This document shows positions 18,122-26,169 of a DNA stretch of 64,000 nt, piece after piece. Position numbers and translations under genes: made by a program. Source of the DNA: Anaerolineales bacterium UBA5797 (GTDB taxonomy: Bacteria > Chloroflexota > Anaerolineae > Anaerolineales > Villigracilaceae); assembly GCA_002418205.1 (NCBI GenBank), contig DIDP01000039.1:82946-146945 (forward strand). Direction: 5' to 3'. Position 1 is the first letter of the stretch; each line of letters begins with the position of its first letter. The notes beneath the pieces are model-generated. The model ran no database searches, had not been told where the DNA came from, and was given only the letters and a program-made list of their open reading frames with translations.

Positions 18122-18398
18122 ACCTTCGAATCAAAACCTGGAATCCCAAATTTATAACATCTTGTGGGTTGCCCCCATGACCTGGCGTAATTTATTGTCT
18201 GCCGGCACATTCTGCAAGGTGTTCTGAAAAACAGACGCGAATCTAATCCTTTGGATGGGTTGCTCCATAAACTGGACGGGGATGATTTTATGGCGAACAA
18301 TTGTCGCTCATGCAACCATCTGGATGTATTCTTTTGATTGCTTATGGAATGGGAAAGCCCATGCAGGTCCGTTCGGTTCCCCCGGATTTTGGGATTGT
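18122..18398. other. Gap between convergent genes, holding a relic TetR-type promoter
   Basis: No gene above 40 codons is convincing. The main content is the 49-base copy of the tetR upstream region at 18261-18309 (listed separately). A 38-codon ORF on the minus strand starts just inside that copy, at the ATGG of the repeat, but has no ribosome binding site. No clear terminator hairpin for either flanking gene was seen. Confidence 0.4.
18261..18309 (-). repeat. Second copy of the tetR promoter/operator region
   Basis: Bases 18261-18309 align without gaps to 11481-11529, the region directly upstream of the tetR start, with 40 of 49 identical by hand count. The copy includes the 17-base palindrome GGCGAACAATTGTCGCT (18293-18309), a close match to the two tetR operators. 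Downstream on the minus strand a trace of the start (CCAAAGG) is still visible, then homology ends. It may be a relic of a duplicated regulator gene or a working operator with no gene of its own. Confidence 0.6.
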
Positions 18399-18761
18399 TT
18401 AGTTCAAGGAACAGATGATGGATGTCATCTCATCCATCGGGCATCCCTTGACGAGGAAGGCATCCGCACCGGCGGTCTTTGCCTTTAACTGGTAATCCAT
18501 GTAGATCGTCAGAACGATCACCTTGACCTGCGGCCAGCGCCCCTTGATGATCTGTGTGGCTTCCAGTCCGTCCATAACCGGCATTTGGACATCCATCAGG
18601 ATCATATCCGGGATTTGGCTCTCGATCAGTTCGACCGCGTCCTTCCCGTTCGATGCCTCACTGACGGCCTCAGACCATTCCTGGGTGGAGATGAAGGCTG
18701 AAAGGGCCCTTCTGGCATGCGGGTTGTCATCGACGATCATGATGCGTAATTTCTTGTTCAT
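18399..18761 (-). CDS. Orphan single-domain response regulator
   Basis: This 120-residue receiver domain has DD at 11-12, Asp57 in MILMDVQMPVMDGLEA, Thr in VIVLTIYMD and Lys in DAFLVKG. The sequence resembles the receiver half of NarL/FixJ regulators, but the helix-turn-helix output domain is absent and the frame stops after the receiver. The start at 18761 follows GGAG with seven bases between; an in-frame ATG lies four codons upstream. It has no kinase next to it on its strand. It may act by protein binding or compete for phosphate with the two-component systems on either side. Confidence 0.8.
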   Translation of the reverse strand: MNKKLRIMIVDDNPHARRALSAFISTQEWSEAVSEASNGKDAVELIESQIPDMILMDVQMPVMDGLEATQIIKGRWPQVKVIVLTIYMDYQLKAKTAGADAFLVKGCPMDEMTSIICSLN

Positions 18762-19050
18762 TTGCGACTCCATTCAGCCGGGTATGCAGGGTGTATTGGG
18801 TATTTTCCTTTTCGCGATCTCAGCATAGCAGATATGGTCCCGTTTGACATCAGAATGGAATGGATTTTTGGATGGAGGATGGTTGGTCTTTGGATGGTTT
18901 TTTCTAAGCGGATCGATTAATCGCGTACACAAAATGTGTTGCCTGGCAAATGTTTGCACACGGGCTGCGGCGGCTGCTTTTTTCCCATAAACAATCAAGG
19001 CTTTCATCATGCCGGATGAAAGCCTTGATCTTTGTGAGGAGCGAAATGGT
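18762..19050. other. Intergenic region
   Basis: About 290 bases without a supported gene. It holds the presumed promoter of the orphan receiver (no strong boxes seen) and the hairpin terminator at 18994-19029. Reading frames here have no ribosome sites and poor coding character. Confidence 0.4.
18994..19029 (-). terminator. Hairpin after the 79-residue protein gene
   Basis: ATCAAGGCTTTCATC and its exact reverse complement form a 15-base stem with a 6-base loop, 21 bases after the stop at 19051 on the minus strand. Only a short T-rich run (TTGTTTATG) follows, so termination strength is uncertain. Confidence 0.6.
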
Positions 19051-19290
19051 TCATGCAGCAAATTTGCCGCTTGTGGTCTGGTATGCCTGTTGCGGATCCG
19101 TGTAGCTTTTGTAAAGGCGATTGCCCAGCCTGACCAGACCATTTGCCAGGGCGATGATCGTTCGCTCGAATGCGCCCGGATTGGCAAGGCCCGCATCATG
19201 GAGCAGGCGGATCGAAACCAGCTCGCGGTCGAGTTCGTTCATTTTCAAACTCACCATTCTCTCATCGTGCCAGGTGTAAAGGTTATTCAT
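19051..19290 (-). CDS. Small hypothetical protein
   Basis: This 79-residue, mostly helical, soluble protein is not one I recognise. The case for a real gene is the very good ribosome site AAGGAGGCAGCC directly before the ATG at 19290, and the strong hairpin just after the stop. The protein has ELDRELVSIRLLHDAG and a basic, Arg-rich middle (GLVRLGNRLYKSY). It is flanked by signalling genes but shows no receiver, HTH or membrane features. Confidence 0.6.
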   Translation of the reverse strand: MNNLYTWHDERMVSLKMNELDRELVSIRLLHDAGLANPGAFERTIIALANGLVRLGNRLYKSYTDPQQAYQTTSGKFAA

Positions 19291-19431
19291 GGCTGCCTCC
19301 TTCAGAATTACAGGTCGTGTCCGTGTTGAATATCGCAGTGATCGAATCCAGTTCCGTATCTTCTGACACTAGAATAACAGGAAACGGTATTCGACGCATC
19401 GTTCTGTAGTGGAACTATCCATAAACGAAAA

Positions 19432-19449
19432 GACCGTTTTTGAACGGTC
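19432..19449 (-). terminator. Terminator of the NarL regulator/kinase operon
   Basis: GACCGTT and AACGGTC pair around a short loop; on the minus strand the stem is followed by TTTTCGTTT. It lies about 50 bases after the stop of the response regulator at 19501. Confidence 0.7.
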
Positions 19450-19500
19450 CCTTCTCCCCAAAAACACCATCCCCACTACGCAAATTGTGGACGGTGATTA

Positions 19501-20175
19501 CTACTCCTCCAGACTGGCAAACCCCTCCCGCAGTGCGTAGAGGGCAGCCTGCGTACGGCTGGCAAGATGCAATTTCCCCAGTATGTTGCTGACGTGTGTC
19601 CGCACGGTCGCCTCGCTGATCACCAGTTGCCCGGCGATCTCCCTGTTTTCAAGCCCCTGCGCGATCAGCCGAAGCACCTCCACCTCCCGTTGGGTCAGCG
19701 GCTCCTCCGAAAGTTTCTGCTTTTCCGTGTGATGTAGTTCATCCAGCACTTTTTTGGCAATGCTTGGATGCAGGGAAGCCACACCCTGATTCACCTGCCG
19801 GATCGCGTCGATCAATGTCTCAGGACTCGAATCTTTCAGGTGATATCCCATTGCCCCGGCTTTGATGGCAGGAAAGATCATTTCCTCACCGGCGAAGTTC
19901 GTCAACACCAGGATGCGCGCTTCGGGCCGCCGGGCTTTGATCTGCCTGATGCACTCGATCCCATCCATTTCCGGCATCATCAGGTCCATCAGGATGACAT
20001 CCGGGGTCAATTCCGGTTCCACTTTGACGGCTTGTGCCCCGTTCTCCGCCTCTCCCACCAGATCGATATCTGGTACGAGTTCCAATACGGCTCTCACCCC
20101 CTTGCGGATGATGGCATGGTCATCCACGACCAATACCCGGATGATCCCGGCAGTTTCTGTTGGTTTCTCGCTCAT
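19501..20175 (-). CDS. NarL/FixJ family response regulator
   Basis: This 224-residue protein has a receiver (about 12-130; Asp64 in VILMDLMMPEMDG, Lys in GYHLKDSS) and a LuxR-type helix-turn-helix (about 160-222; LTQREVEVLRLIAQGLENRE and ISEATVRTHVSNILGKL). It is a DNA-binding transcription factor activated by phosphorylation. Its start overlaps the stop of the GAF-GAF kinase by four bases (20172-20175), so that kinase is its partner. It is one of three NarL-type regulators in the window that could bind the 7-2-7 palindromes found further on. Confidence 0.9.
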   Translation of the reverse strand: MSEKPTETAGIIRVLVVDDHAIIRKGVRAVLELVPDIDLVGEAENGAQAVKVEPELTPDVILMDLMMPEMDGIECIRQIKARRPEARILVLTNFAGEEMIFPAIKAGAMGYHLKDSSPETLIDAIRQVNQGVASLHPSIAKKVLDELHHTEKQKLSEEPLTQREVEVLRLIAQGLENREIAGQLVISEATVRTHVSNILGKLHLASRTQAALYALREGFASLEE

Positions 20176-21842
20176 GGCTGCTCTATCTCCACTTTTATGA
20201 GGGTTCCGTTCCCCGGACTGCTTTCAACCTGAAACTTCCAGCCCTGCGACTGGGCGCGTTCCTGCATGTTGCCCAACCCCATGCCTCCCTCCCTCCGCGC
20301 GGTTTTGGGGTCAAAACCAATTCCATCGTCTGATATTTCCATCGAGATCAAATTGGGCCTCTGTTCCAGGTTGACCGATACGTTCCTCGAATGCGCATGT
20401 TTGATCGAGTTGTTGAGTGCTTCGCGCGCGATCTGATAAAGCCCCTCCTCCATGTTCGTTGGAAGTCTCCCGGTCAGATTGTTCCTCAAATTGGATTTGA
20501 TGCCCGCCCTGTCCTCCACCGACATCAGGCGGCTTTGAAGGGCCGCCACCAGACCATCCCTGGCGAGGATCGGGGGGCGCAATTCATGGATGAGCAGGCG
20601 CATATCCGCCAGGGATTCCTGGGCGGTATTTTGAATGTCCGAAATGTACTGCAAAGCCTGATCGATTTGATCATTCGATATTTTGCCTGTTGCCGCCTGG
20701 GCGTACAGGCTGATCCCATACAAGGCCTGTGTGACCGAATCGTGCAGTTCCCTGCCCAGGCGCTGGCGCTCCTCCAGGATCGCCAGTTGACGCGCCTGTT
20801 CGTACAGGTGCGCATTCTCGAGCGCGATGCTCATCGAAGCGGCAAAGGTTTCCAGCAGACGGACATCGGAATCGTCGAACGCATTCTCCCGTTCCAGGTT
20901 CTGCACGCTCAGGATCCCGGTCACCTGGTCGCCAGCCAGGATCGGCACCCCGAGCCAGGATTTTGGTGTGGTCGTACCCGGCAAGGTTGGCTGTCCGAGA
21001 CGCGCCGCTTCATCCGGGACTCCGGTGTTGAGCAGAAACGGCTGCCGTGTCTGGATGATCCGGGATCGGAATCCGCCCGGTGGGTGTGTGCCTTGTGAAT
21101 AAACGCGTTCGCCGCGTTCGATCGCATAGCGATGCTCGACGGTGTTGGATTGAGGGTCGTAGGTGGAGATCATCACCACCTCGGCATCGAACATTTCACG
21201 GAACCTGTCCCCGACCAGATTGTAAATGGATTGGACATCGAGTTTCGATGCGAGCCCCTGCTGGACATTGTTGATGATCGTGAGTTCATTGGCGCGCTGT
21301 TCGGTCTCCTGGAGCAGGCGCTGCGTTTCGGCAAACAGGCGTGCATTTTCGATGGCAATGCCTGCCTGGTTGGCAATGGCTTGCATGAGCTCCACATCGG
21401 TTGGTTCAAAGTCGTTCTTGTGCCGGCTTTGGACGTCCAATACCCCGATGACCATCCCTTTGACCGTGATCGGCACGATCAGTTCCGATTTTGTCAGGCT
21501 GCCCTGCATCCAGACGTAGCGAGGATCAGCCGAGACATCCGGGACCAGCGCCGGTTTACCGGTTCTCGCGACCCAGCCCGTGATCCCCTCTGATCCGATC
21601 TTCAAATGCCCGGGTTTGAATTGAAAGTTTGGGTCGTCCCAAAGGACCCCGGCTCCAACCCGGTAAACCACGTCGTCATTTTCGATCAGGCCAATTCCAA
21701 CATGATAATAGTTGAAGGTGCGTTGGATCAGCCTGACTACCCGGACCAGCAGTTCGTCGATCTCCAGAATGGAAGTGATCTGCTGGCTGATCTCCGTCAG
21801 AATTCGAAACCGCGTGTCCTCATCCGGTTTTACATGATCCAT
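20172..21842 (-). CDS. Cytosolic GAF-GAF sensor histidine kinase (HisKA_3 type)
   Basis: The start at 21842 is chosen because GGGAG stands ten bases before it; another in-frame ATG is ten codons upstream at 21872. The protein has two GAF domains (about 20-165 and 185-345), a HisKA_3 dimerisation domain with His367 in LGRELHDSVTQALYG, and a HATPase with ISDDGIGFD and GGMGLGNMQERA. No membrane segment is present, so the signal is cytosolic, perhaps a bound small molecule or redox state. Its stop overlaps the NarL regulator start. The GAF domains resemble those of the hybrid kinase at 11748, sharing the LASKLDVQSI linker. Confidence 0.9.
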   Translation of the reverse strand: MDHVKPDEDTRFRILTEISQQITSILEIDELLVRVVRLIQRTFNYYHVGIGLIENDDVVYRVGAGVLWDDPNFQFKPGHLKIGSEGITGWVARTGKPALVPDVSADPRYVWMQGSLTKSELIVPITVKGMVIGVLDVQSRHKNDFEPTDVELMQAIANQAGIAIENARLFAETQRLLQETEQRANELTIINNVQQGLASKLDVQSIYNLVGDRFREMFDAEVVMISTYDPQSNTVEHRYAIERGERVYSQGTHPPGGFRSRIIQTRQPFLLNTGVPDEAARLGQPTLPGTTTPKSWLGVPILAGDQVTGILSVQNLERENAFDDSDVRLLETFAASMSIALENAHLYEQARQLAILEERQRLGRELHDSVTQALYGISLYAQAATGKISNDQIDQALQYISDIQNTAQESLADMRLLIHELRPPILARDGLVAALQSRLMSVEDRAGIKSNLRNNLTGRLPTNMEEGLYQIAREALNNSIKHAHSRNVSVNLEQRPNLISMEISDDGIGFDPKTARREGGMGLGNMQERAQSQGWKFQVESSPGNGTLIKVEIEQP

Positions 21843-21911
21843 TTGCACGGTACTCCCTGCCCGATCTGCCATTCAGACTGTCCGATTGGCGACTTGAGAA
21901 CCTTCAGTATT

Positions 21912-21917
21912 ATTATA
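21912..21917 (-). promoter_or_regulatory. Probable -10 box of the GAF kinase operon
   Basis: A perfect TATAAT on the minus strand, in an AT-rich stretch about 70 bases before the kinase start and just after the terminator of the preceding operon. The -35 position falls in the terminator stem and is poor, so an activator may be needed. Confidence 0.45.
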
Positions 21918-21926
21918 TAACCAGTT

Positions 21927-21963
21927 TGCGCGGCGTGAAGAAATTGTCACTTCACGCCGCGCA
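21927..21963 (-). terminator. Terminator at the end of the Wood-Ljungdahl operon
   Basis: A perfect 14-base GC-rich stem (TGCGCGGCGTGAAG and its complement) with a 9-base loop, 25 bases after the stop of the flavoprotein gene at 21988. It marks the likely 3' end of the long minus-strand operon starting near 38760. Confidence 0.7.
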
Positions 21964-21987
21964 TCATTTCAGGGTCGAACTGCGGTT

Positions 21988-22893
21988 TTAAAGCGTCGGC
22001 AGCAGATATTCGTAGGCGCTCAACGCAGCCTTTGCCCCCTCGCCGACCGCGATCAGGACCTGCTCGGCATAGTTGTTGGTGACATCTCCGGCCGCGAAGA
22101 GACCTGGGATGTTCGTGCGGCAGGAGCTGTCCACGATCACGCGTCCCTGCCCATCGAGATTTGCCAGGTCTCTGACCATGTTCGTGTTGGGCGTGAGTGC
22201 CTTTTCCACAAACATGCCATCGGCGGGGAATTCATTGATTTTGCCGGTTTTGTCCTTAAGGATTAATTTACGGGCATATTCATCGCCCTGCACCTCGACG
22301 ATCTCGCAATCCTTCATGATCCTCACATTCCCGGCTTTCTGGAGTTTATGACCAAGGGGTGAATCGAGCATTTTGTCGTTGGTGCAGACCATGGTCACTT
22401 CCTTCGCCACCGTCGAGAGTTCCCCGGCGGAACGGAGCGCCAGGTCTTCGTCACCGATCACCACAACGGATTTATCGATGAACAACGGTGCGTAGGAAAG
22501 CGCGGAGTAGCACAAGCCCTTCATGGTGAATTCCTTTTCACCGGGCACATTCATGCGCACCTGGCGCGTGCCGGTGGCAAGGATCACCGCCCTGGATTCC
22601 AATGCCGCGCCGCTCTTGGTTGTGACGATAAAGTGGTCATTCTTCTTTTCGACCCTGTCAACCGATTCGATGTGCCGCGCGAAGTCCAGATATTCCAGTT
22701 CGTTGCGGAACTTGTTGACGATCTCGAGCCCCTTGATGACCTGATATTCTTCGATCCAGGGCAGGGCAAGCCGGTAGTTGGTCTTGCCGCCGAGGTCCTT
22801 CGAGATGAGCAGGACGTTCAGGCGTTTGCGAATGGCATAGACCGCGGCAGTCAGACCTGCAGGTCCGCCACCGATGATGATCAAGTCGTACAT
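21988..22893 (-). CDS. Thioredoxin-reductase-like flavoprotein lacking the redox CXXC
   Basis: This 301-residue protein has the two-dinucleotide-fold layout of thioredoxin reductases: FAD site IIIGGGPAGLTAAVYA at the N-terminus, a central NAD(P) fold (VVVIGDEDLALRSAGE) and the C-terminal FAD motif GLFAAGDVTNN. Where the family has CATC, this has CYSA, so only Cys128 remains and disulfide chemistry of the normal kind is not possible. The Rossmann glycines of the NADPH site (GxGxxA) are also altered (GDEDLA). It may be a ferredoxin- or flavin-linked reductase. AAAGGAG precedes the start. It is the last gene of the Wood-Ljungdahl operon, 17 bases after malic enzyme. Confidence 0.8.
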   Translation of the reverse strand: MYDLIIIGGGPAGLTAAVYAIRKRLNVLLISKDLGGKTNYRLALPWIEEYQVIKGLEIVNKFRNELEYLDFARHIESVDRVEKKNDHFIVTTKSGAALESRAVILATGTRQVRMNVPGEKEFTMKGLCYSALSYAPLFIDKSVVVIGDEDLALRSAGELSTVAKEVTMVCTNDKMLDSPLGHKLQKAGNVRIMKDCEIVEVQGDEYARKLILKDKTGKINEFPADGMFVEKALTPNTNMVRDLANLDGQGRVIVDSSCRTNIPGLFAAGDVTNNYAEQVLIAVGEGAKAALSAYEYLLPTL

Positions 22894-22910
22894 GATGGTT
22901 CTCCTTTCGC

Positions 22911-24299
22911 CTAATAAGCGGCTTCGATTGTCGCTGTGTCGATCTCGGGACGATCGCCATCATCCGCGGGCGGCTCGGCGATGAACCCCTCCTCCATCAG
23001 GCGTTTGGTCATGGAGCGTGAGCGTCTGATGATTTTCAAGGCGCGTTCGAACTCCTCTTCATAGGAGCACTCGATGCGCGCCAGCCCCTGCTCAATGGCC
23101 TTCATTGCAACCGCTGCGGCCTCCTTGGGGAAGACCTCCCAGTCGTCCATGTTTGGCAGGATGAAGTCAGGTCCGATGCGGTCACCGACATGGTTCGCCA
23201 TCGCCTGCGCTGCGGCGAAGCACATCTCATCGGTGATCGTCCGGGCGCGGACGTCCAGCGTGCCGCGGAAGATGCCGGGGAAGCCCAGCGAGTTGTTGAC
23301 CTGGTTCGGAAAGTCGGAACGACCGGTCGCGACCACAGCCGCGCCTGCCTCCTTTGCCTCCCAGGGCCAGATCTCAGGGACGGGGTTCGCACAGGCAAAC
23401 ACGATCGCATCCTTTGCCATCGTCTTGACCCACTCCGCCTTGATGACGTCTGGTCCCGGTTTGGACAGGGCGATGACCACATCCACATCCTTCATCGCTT
23501 CAGGGATGTCGCCCTCGCGCCCCTGGGCGTTGGTAATGTTGCATAGTTTCCACTTGTCCTTGTATTCAGCCTTGCGCATTTCGAGGTCTTTGCGGTGTTT
23601 GCCAAGGATGCCTTTGCTGTCCACCATGTAGCATTTGGCGGGGTCGGCACCCCAGCCGAAGATCAGACGCGAACAGGCAACGTTCGATGCGCCGGTGCCG
23701 ATGAAAGCGATGCTCACATCCTCCATCTTTTTGCCCACCACCTTGACTGCATTGATAAGCCCCGCCAGCGTGACCGTGGCGGTGCCTTGCTGGTCATCAT
23801 GCCAGATGGGGATCTCGGCTTTTTCGCGCAAGGTATCAAGGATGTAGAAGCATTTTGGATTGGAGATATCCTCGAGGTTGACGCCGCCAAACCCAGGTTG
23901 AAGCATCATCACAGTATTGATGATGGCATCCGGGTCTTTCGTGTCGAGCATGATCGGCACGCCGTCCACGCCGCCCAGATATTTGTAGAGCAATGCCTTG
24001 CCCTCCATCACAGGCAGTCCCGCCTTCGGTCCAATGTCGCCCAAGCCGAGCACGCGCGTCCCGTCGCTGACCACGGCTACGGTGTTCCACTTGTTGGTGT
24101 ATTCGTAGGCGAGTTCGGGATCGGCTTGAATGGCTTTACAGGGGGCGGCAACGCCGGGCGTGTACCAGATGGCAAAATCATCGAAACTGTGGACCGTGCA
24201 TTTGAGCGTGGTCTCGATCTTCCCCCGGTAGAACGGATGCAATTTCATTGCATCGGCAGAAGGCTTCTTTGCCTTGGCAAGCAGCTCTTCCGTATTCAT
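22911..24299 (-). CDS. Malic enzyme (malate dehydrogenase, decarboxylating)
   Basis: The 462-residue protein matches bacterial short-form malic enzyme: YTPGVAAPCKAI with the catalytic Tyr, SDGTRVLGLGDIGPKAGLPV, the Lys-bearing MEGKALLYKYLGGVDGVP, the metal site IWHDDQQGTATVTLAG and the dinucleotide fold IAFIGTGASNVA. It converts malate to pyruvate and CO2 with reduction of NAD(P). AAGGAGGCAGAT precedes the start. Being in the same operon as CODH/ACS links pyruvate/malate metabolism and NAD(P)H supply to acetyl-CoA synthesis or oxidation. Cofactor preference cannot be read by eye. Confidence 0.92.
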   Translation of the reverse strand: MNTEELLAKAKKPSADAMKLHPFYRGKIETTLKCTVHSFDDFAIWYTPGVAAPCKAIQADPELAYEYTNKWNTVAVVSDGTRVLGLGDIGPKAGLPVMEGKALLYKYLGGVDGVPIMLDTKDPDAIINTVMMLQPGFGGVNLEDISNPKCFYILDTLREKAEIPIWHDDQQGTATVTLAGLINAVKVVGKKMEDVSIAFIGTGASNVACSRLIFGWGADPAKCYMVDSKGILGKHRKDLEMRKAEYKDKWKLCNITNAQGREGDIPEAMKDVDVVIALSKPGPDVIKAEWVKTMAKDAIVFACANPVPEIWPWEAKEAGAAVVATGRSDFPNQVNNSLGFPGIFRGTLDVRARTITDEMCFAAAQAMANHVGDRIGPDFILPNMDDWEVFPKEAAAVAMKAIEQGLARIECSYEEEFERALKIIRRSRSMTKRLMEEGFIAEPPADDGDRPEIDTATIEAAY

Positions 24300-24317
24300 A
24301 TCTGCCTCCTTGAATTG

Positions 24318-24596
24318 TTATCTTCCTGCCCTCCGCAACGATTCCTCCCGGAGGGCAATCATCATTGCATATAGATCGAGTCCACGCTTGCAGGCGCCGC
24401 GTGCGGCTTCCATGACGGAATCAGACCACAGGGTCCGGCATTGAAGCGCCTCCTCATCGTTCAGCATGACAAGCTGGATCAGACTCGACAGCGGGATGTC
24501 CATGTCCGCATAAGAGCCGATGTCGCAGTCATTGCAGGACTGACAGACATGGACATCCTGACCGGTTGCCGATTTGACAATGCTCCGCAGAGACAT
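24318..24596 (-). CDS. Degenerate HdrC-like small protein
   Basis: This 92-residue protein resembles the C subunit of heterodisulfide reductase. HVCQSCNDCDI aligns with the first cluster motif C-x2-C-x2-C-x3-CP but ends DI instead of CP. The spacing to IPLSSLIQLVMLNDEEAL and LW fits the HdrC linker. The second cluster is reduced to a lone Cys in GACKRGLDLYAMMIALR. At most one Fe-S cluster with three Cys ligands is possible. It starts three bases after the stop of the methylene-THF reductase fusion. In acetogens Hdr-type subunits form electron-bifurcating complexes with MetFV, so a connector role there is plausible; no HdrA or HdrB is in the window. Confidence 0.6.
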   Translation of the reverse strand: MSLRSIVKSATGQDVHVCQSCNDCDIGSYADMDIPLSSLIQLVMLNDEEALQCRTLWSDSVMEAARGACKRGLDLYAMMIALREESLRRAGR

Positions 24597-24599
24597 CGC

Positions 24600-26099
24600 T
24601 TATGCCGGAAGCGGCTCCGCTTCCTTCTCAGGGACGGCTGTTCCCGGTTTCAAGAGATTTGCCTCGGTGACGATGCGCGGCACCACATCCTCCCAGCCGA
24701 CCGGCATGATGTGCAGACCGTGGATGCCCTGCCCGCGCAGCGCCTTGATCTTCTCGATGATCTCCAGCGCGATCCTCACGCCCTCCTCCTTTGCGCCTTC
24801 GGGTCCGCCTTTTGCCTGCGCGTCGTCCATGCGTTTGACGATCTCATCGGGGACGTACACGCCGGGCACTTCATTCATGTAATGGGTCATCTTTGCGCTC
24901 TTGAGCGGGGTGATGCCGATCATGATGTAGACCTTGTCGAGGATGTTCCGTTTGGCGATCTCGTTCAGCCAGATCTGCATGCGTTCCACATCATAGACGA
25001 GATTGGTCTGGAAGAACTGCGCGCCGGCATTGACCTTCTTGTGTTCGCGCAATGCCTGGAATTTCGGGTCGGAGGCGAACGGCGAGGCTGCCGCGCCGAG
25101 GAAGAACCTGGGCGGGAACTTGATCTCGCGTCCATCGAGGTAATGTCCCTCGTCGCGCATCCGGCGCAGGATCCAGATCATCTGGATGGCGTCGAGGTCG
25201 TTGATGTCCATGCGGCCGCGCGGTTGGGGGGCGAGCACGGGGCTGTCGCCGGTGACGCACAGGACATTGCGCACGCCGAACGCGGTCGCGCCGAGGATCT
25301 CGCCCTGCAGGCTGGCGCGTGTGCGGTCGCGGGCGGCGATCTGCATCACGGGTTCGGCTCCATTCTCGACGGCAAATTTACTGCATGCCCAGGAGGTCAT
25401 GCGCGGGGTGGCGGAGGCGTTGTCTGTGAAGTTGATGGCGGTGACGTACGGTTTGACGAGGTTGATGTTCTCGATCAACTTCTTCGTGGACATGCTCAGG
25501 GGCGGTGCGATCTCACAGGCGACGACGAACTCTCCGGCTTTGAGCGCCCTCTCCAGATCGGAAACTGGTTCGGCGTAGGCGGGAGCGTGGTATTTGTCAT
25601 CGCCCTGCCACCAGTCCGGCTGGCGCACGGTGCGGAAGATCAGGTCCCAGGTCTTGTAGCGGTTTTCACCCTGATCGAGAACGAGACTCCTCAGTACCTT
25701 GCCCGTGCCGTTCTTGCGGATGCAGGTGGTCACGTCCTTCCAGGTTTCGGTGCCGACCTTTTCCCAATCCAATGGCGGCAGAACTTCGAGCAGTTTTTCC
25801 TCGCGTCCCATGTTGTGGGCGCGCTCATAGATCTTGTACCAGATGCAGGGACGGGTCTTATCCACGTAGCAATGTTCGGGTGTGGAGCCGCCGCAGGGAC
25901 CGTTGCGCAATCCCTTGGGACATTCCATCGGGCAGATGAACGCCGTCTCCTGAAGGAGGCAGTTGCCGCACATGCGGCAACCGAACAGAGGACCCTTGAT
26001 GATGTATTCAAAGTCCTCCATCAACTTGTGGCTGAGCGGTTCTTCCTTGAAAGGGGAATAGGCTGGCTGCCAGCGTCGACCGGGTGTAAATATCGGCAT
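24600..26099 (-). CDS. metVF: Methylene-tetrahydrofolate reductase with fused N-terminal MetV-like Cys-rich domain
   Basis: Residues 1-120 form a Cys-rich domain like acetogen MetV (PF12225): CRMCGNC (41-47), C56, C60 and C69 in CPMECPKGLRNGPCGG, which binds zinc or an Fe-S cluster. From about residue 195 follows the MetF TIM barrel: FVVACEIAPPLS, INFTDNASATPRMT, the flavin region GVRNVLCVTGDSP, PRFFLGAAASPFA and AGAQFFQTNLVYD. It reduces 5,10-methylene-THF to 5-methyl-THF, the methyl donor for AcsE. In well-studied acetogens MetV and MetF are separate polypeptides; here they are one, with MetV first. GGAGGAACCC precedes the start. Confidence 0.88.
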   Translation of the reverse strand: MPIFTPGRRWQPAYSPFKEEPLSHKLMEDFEYIIKGPLFGCRMCGNCLLQETAFICPMECPKGLRNGPCGGSTPEHCYVDKTRPCIWYKIYERAHNMGREEKLLEVLPPLDWEKVGTETWKDVTTCIRKNGTGKVLRSLVLDQGENRYKTWDLIFRTVRQPDWWQGDDKYHAPAYAEPVSDLERALKAGEFVVACEIAPPLSMSTKKLIENINLVKPYVTAINFTDNASATPRMTSWACSKFAVENGAEPVMQIAARDRTRASLQGEILGATAFGVRNVLCVTGDSPVLAPQPRGRMDINDLDAIQMIWILRRMRDEGHYLDGREIKFPPRFFLGAAASPFASDPKFQALREHKKVNAGAQFFQTNLVYDVERMQIWLNEIAKRNILDKVYIMIGITPLKSAKMTHYMNEVPGVYVPDEIVKRMDDAQAKGGPEGAKEEGVRIALEIIEKIKALRGQGIHGLHIMPVGWEDVVPRIVTEANLLKPGTAVPEKEAEPLPA

Positions 26100-26110
26100 G
26101 GGTTCCTCCA

Positions 26111-26159
26111 GTTGTCAGTTGATTGTTAATGGCATTGCTGTAAACTGCCAACTGACAAC
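26111..26159. repeat. Inverted repeat between acsE and metVF
   Basis: GTTGTCAGTTG (26111-26121) and its exact complement (26149-26159) flank a 27-base loop. The sequence type (runs of TTGTCAGTT) is that of short dispersed repeats. It could form a hairpin in the operon mRNA. Confidence 0.55.
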
Positions 26160-26169
26160 CACAAACTGA

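Noticed and set aside
18147..18263. 38-codon minus-strand ORF starting in the tetR-like repeat
   Set aside because: No ribosome binding site, and the ATG lies where the tetR leader has ATG followed at once by a stop in-frame; probably chance.
24441..26129. 562-codon open frame on the plus strand opposite the methylene-THF reductase
   Set aside because: It is antisense to a clear metVF gene, rich in His/Asp/Arg with no domain, no ribosome site, and arises from the codon bias of the real gene.
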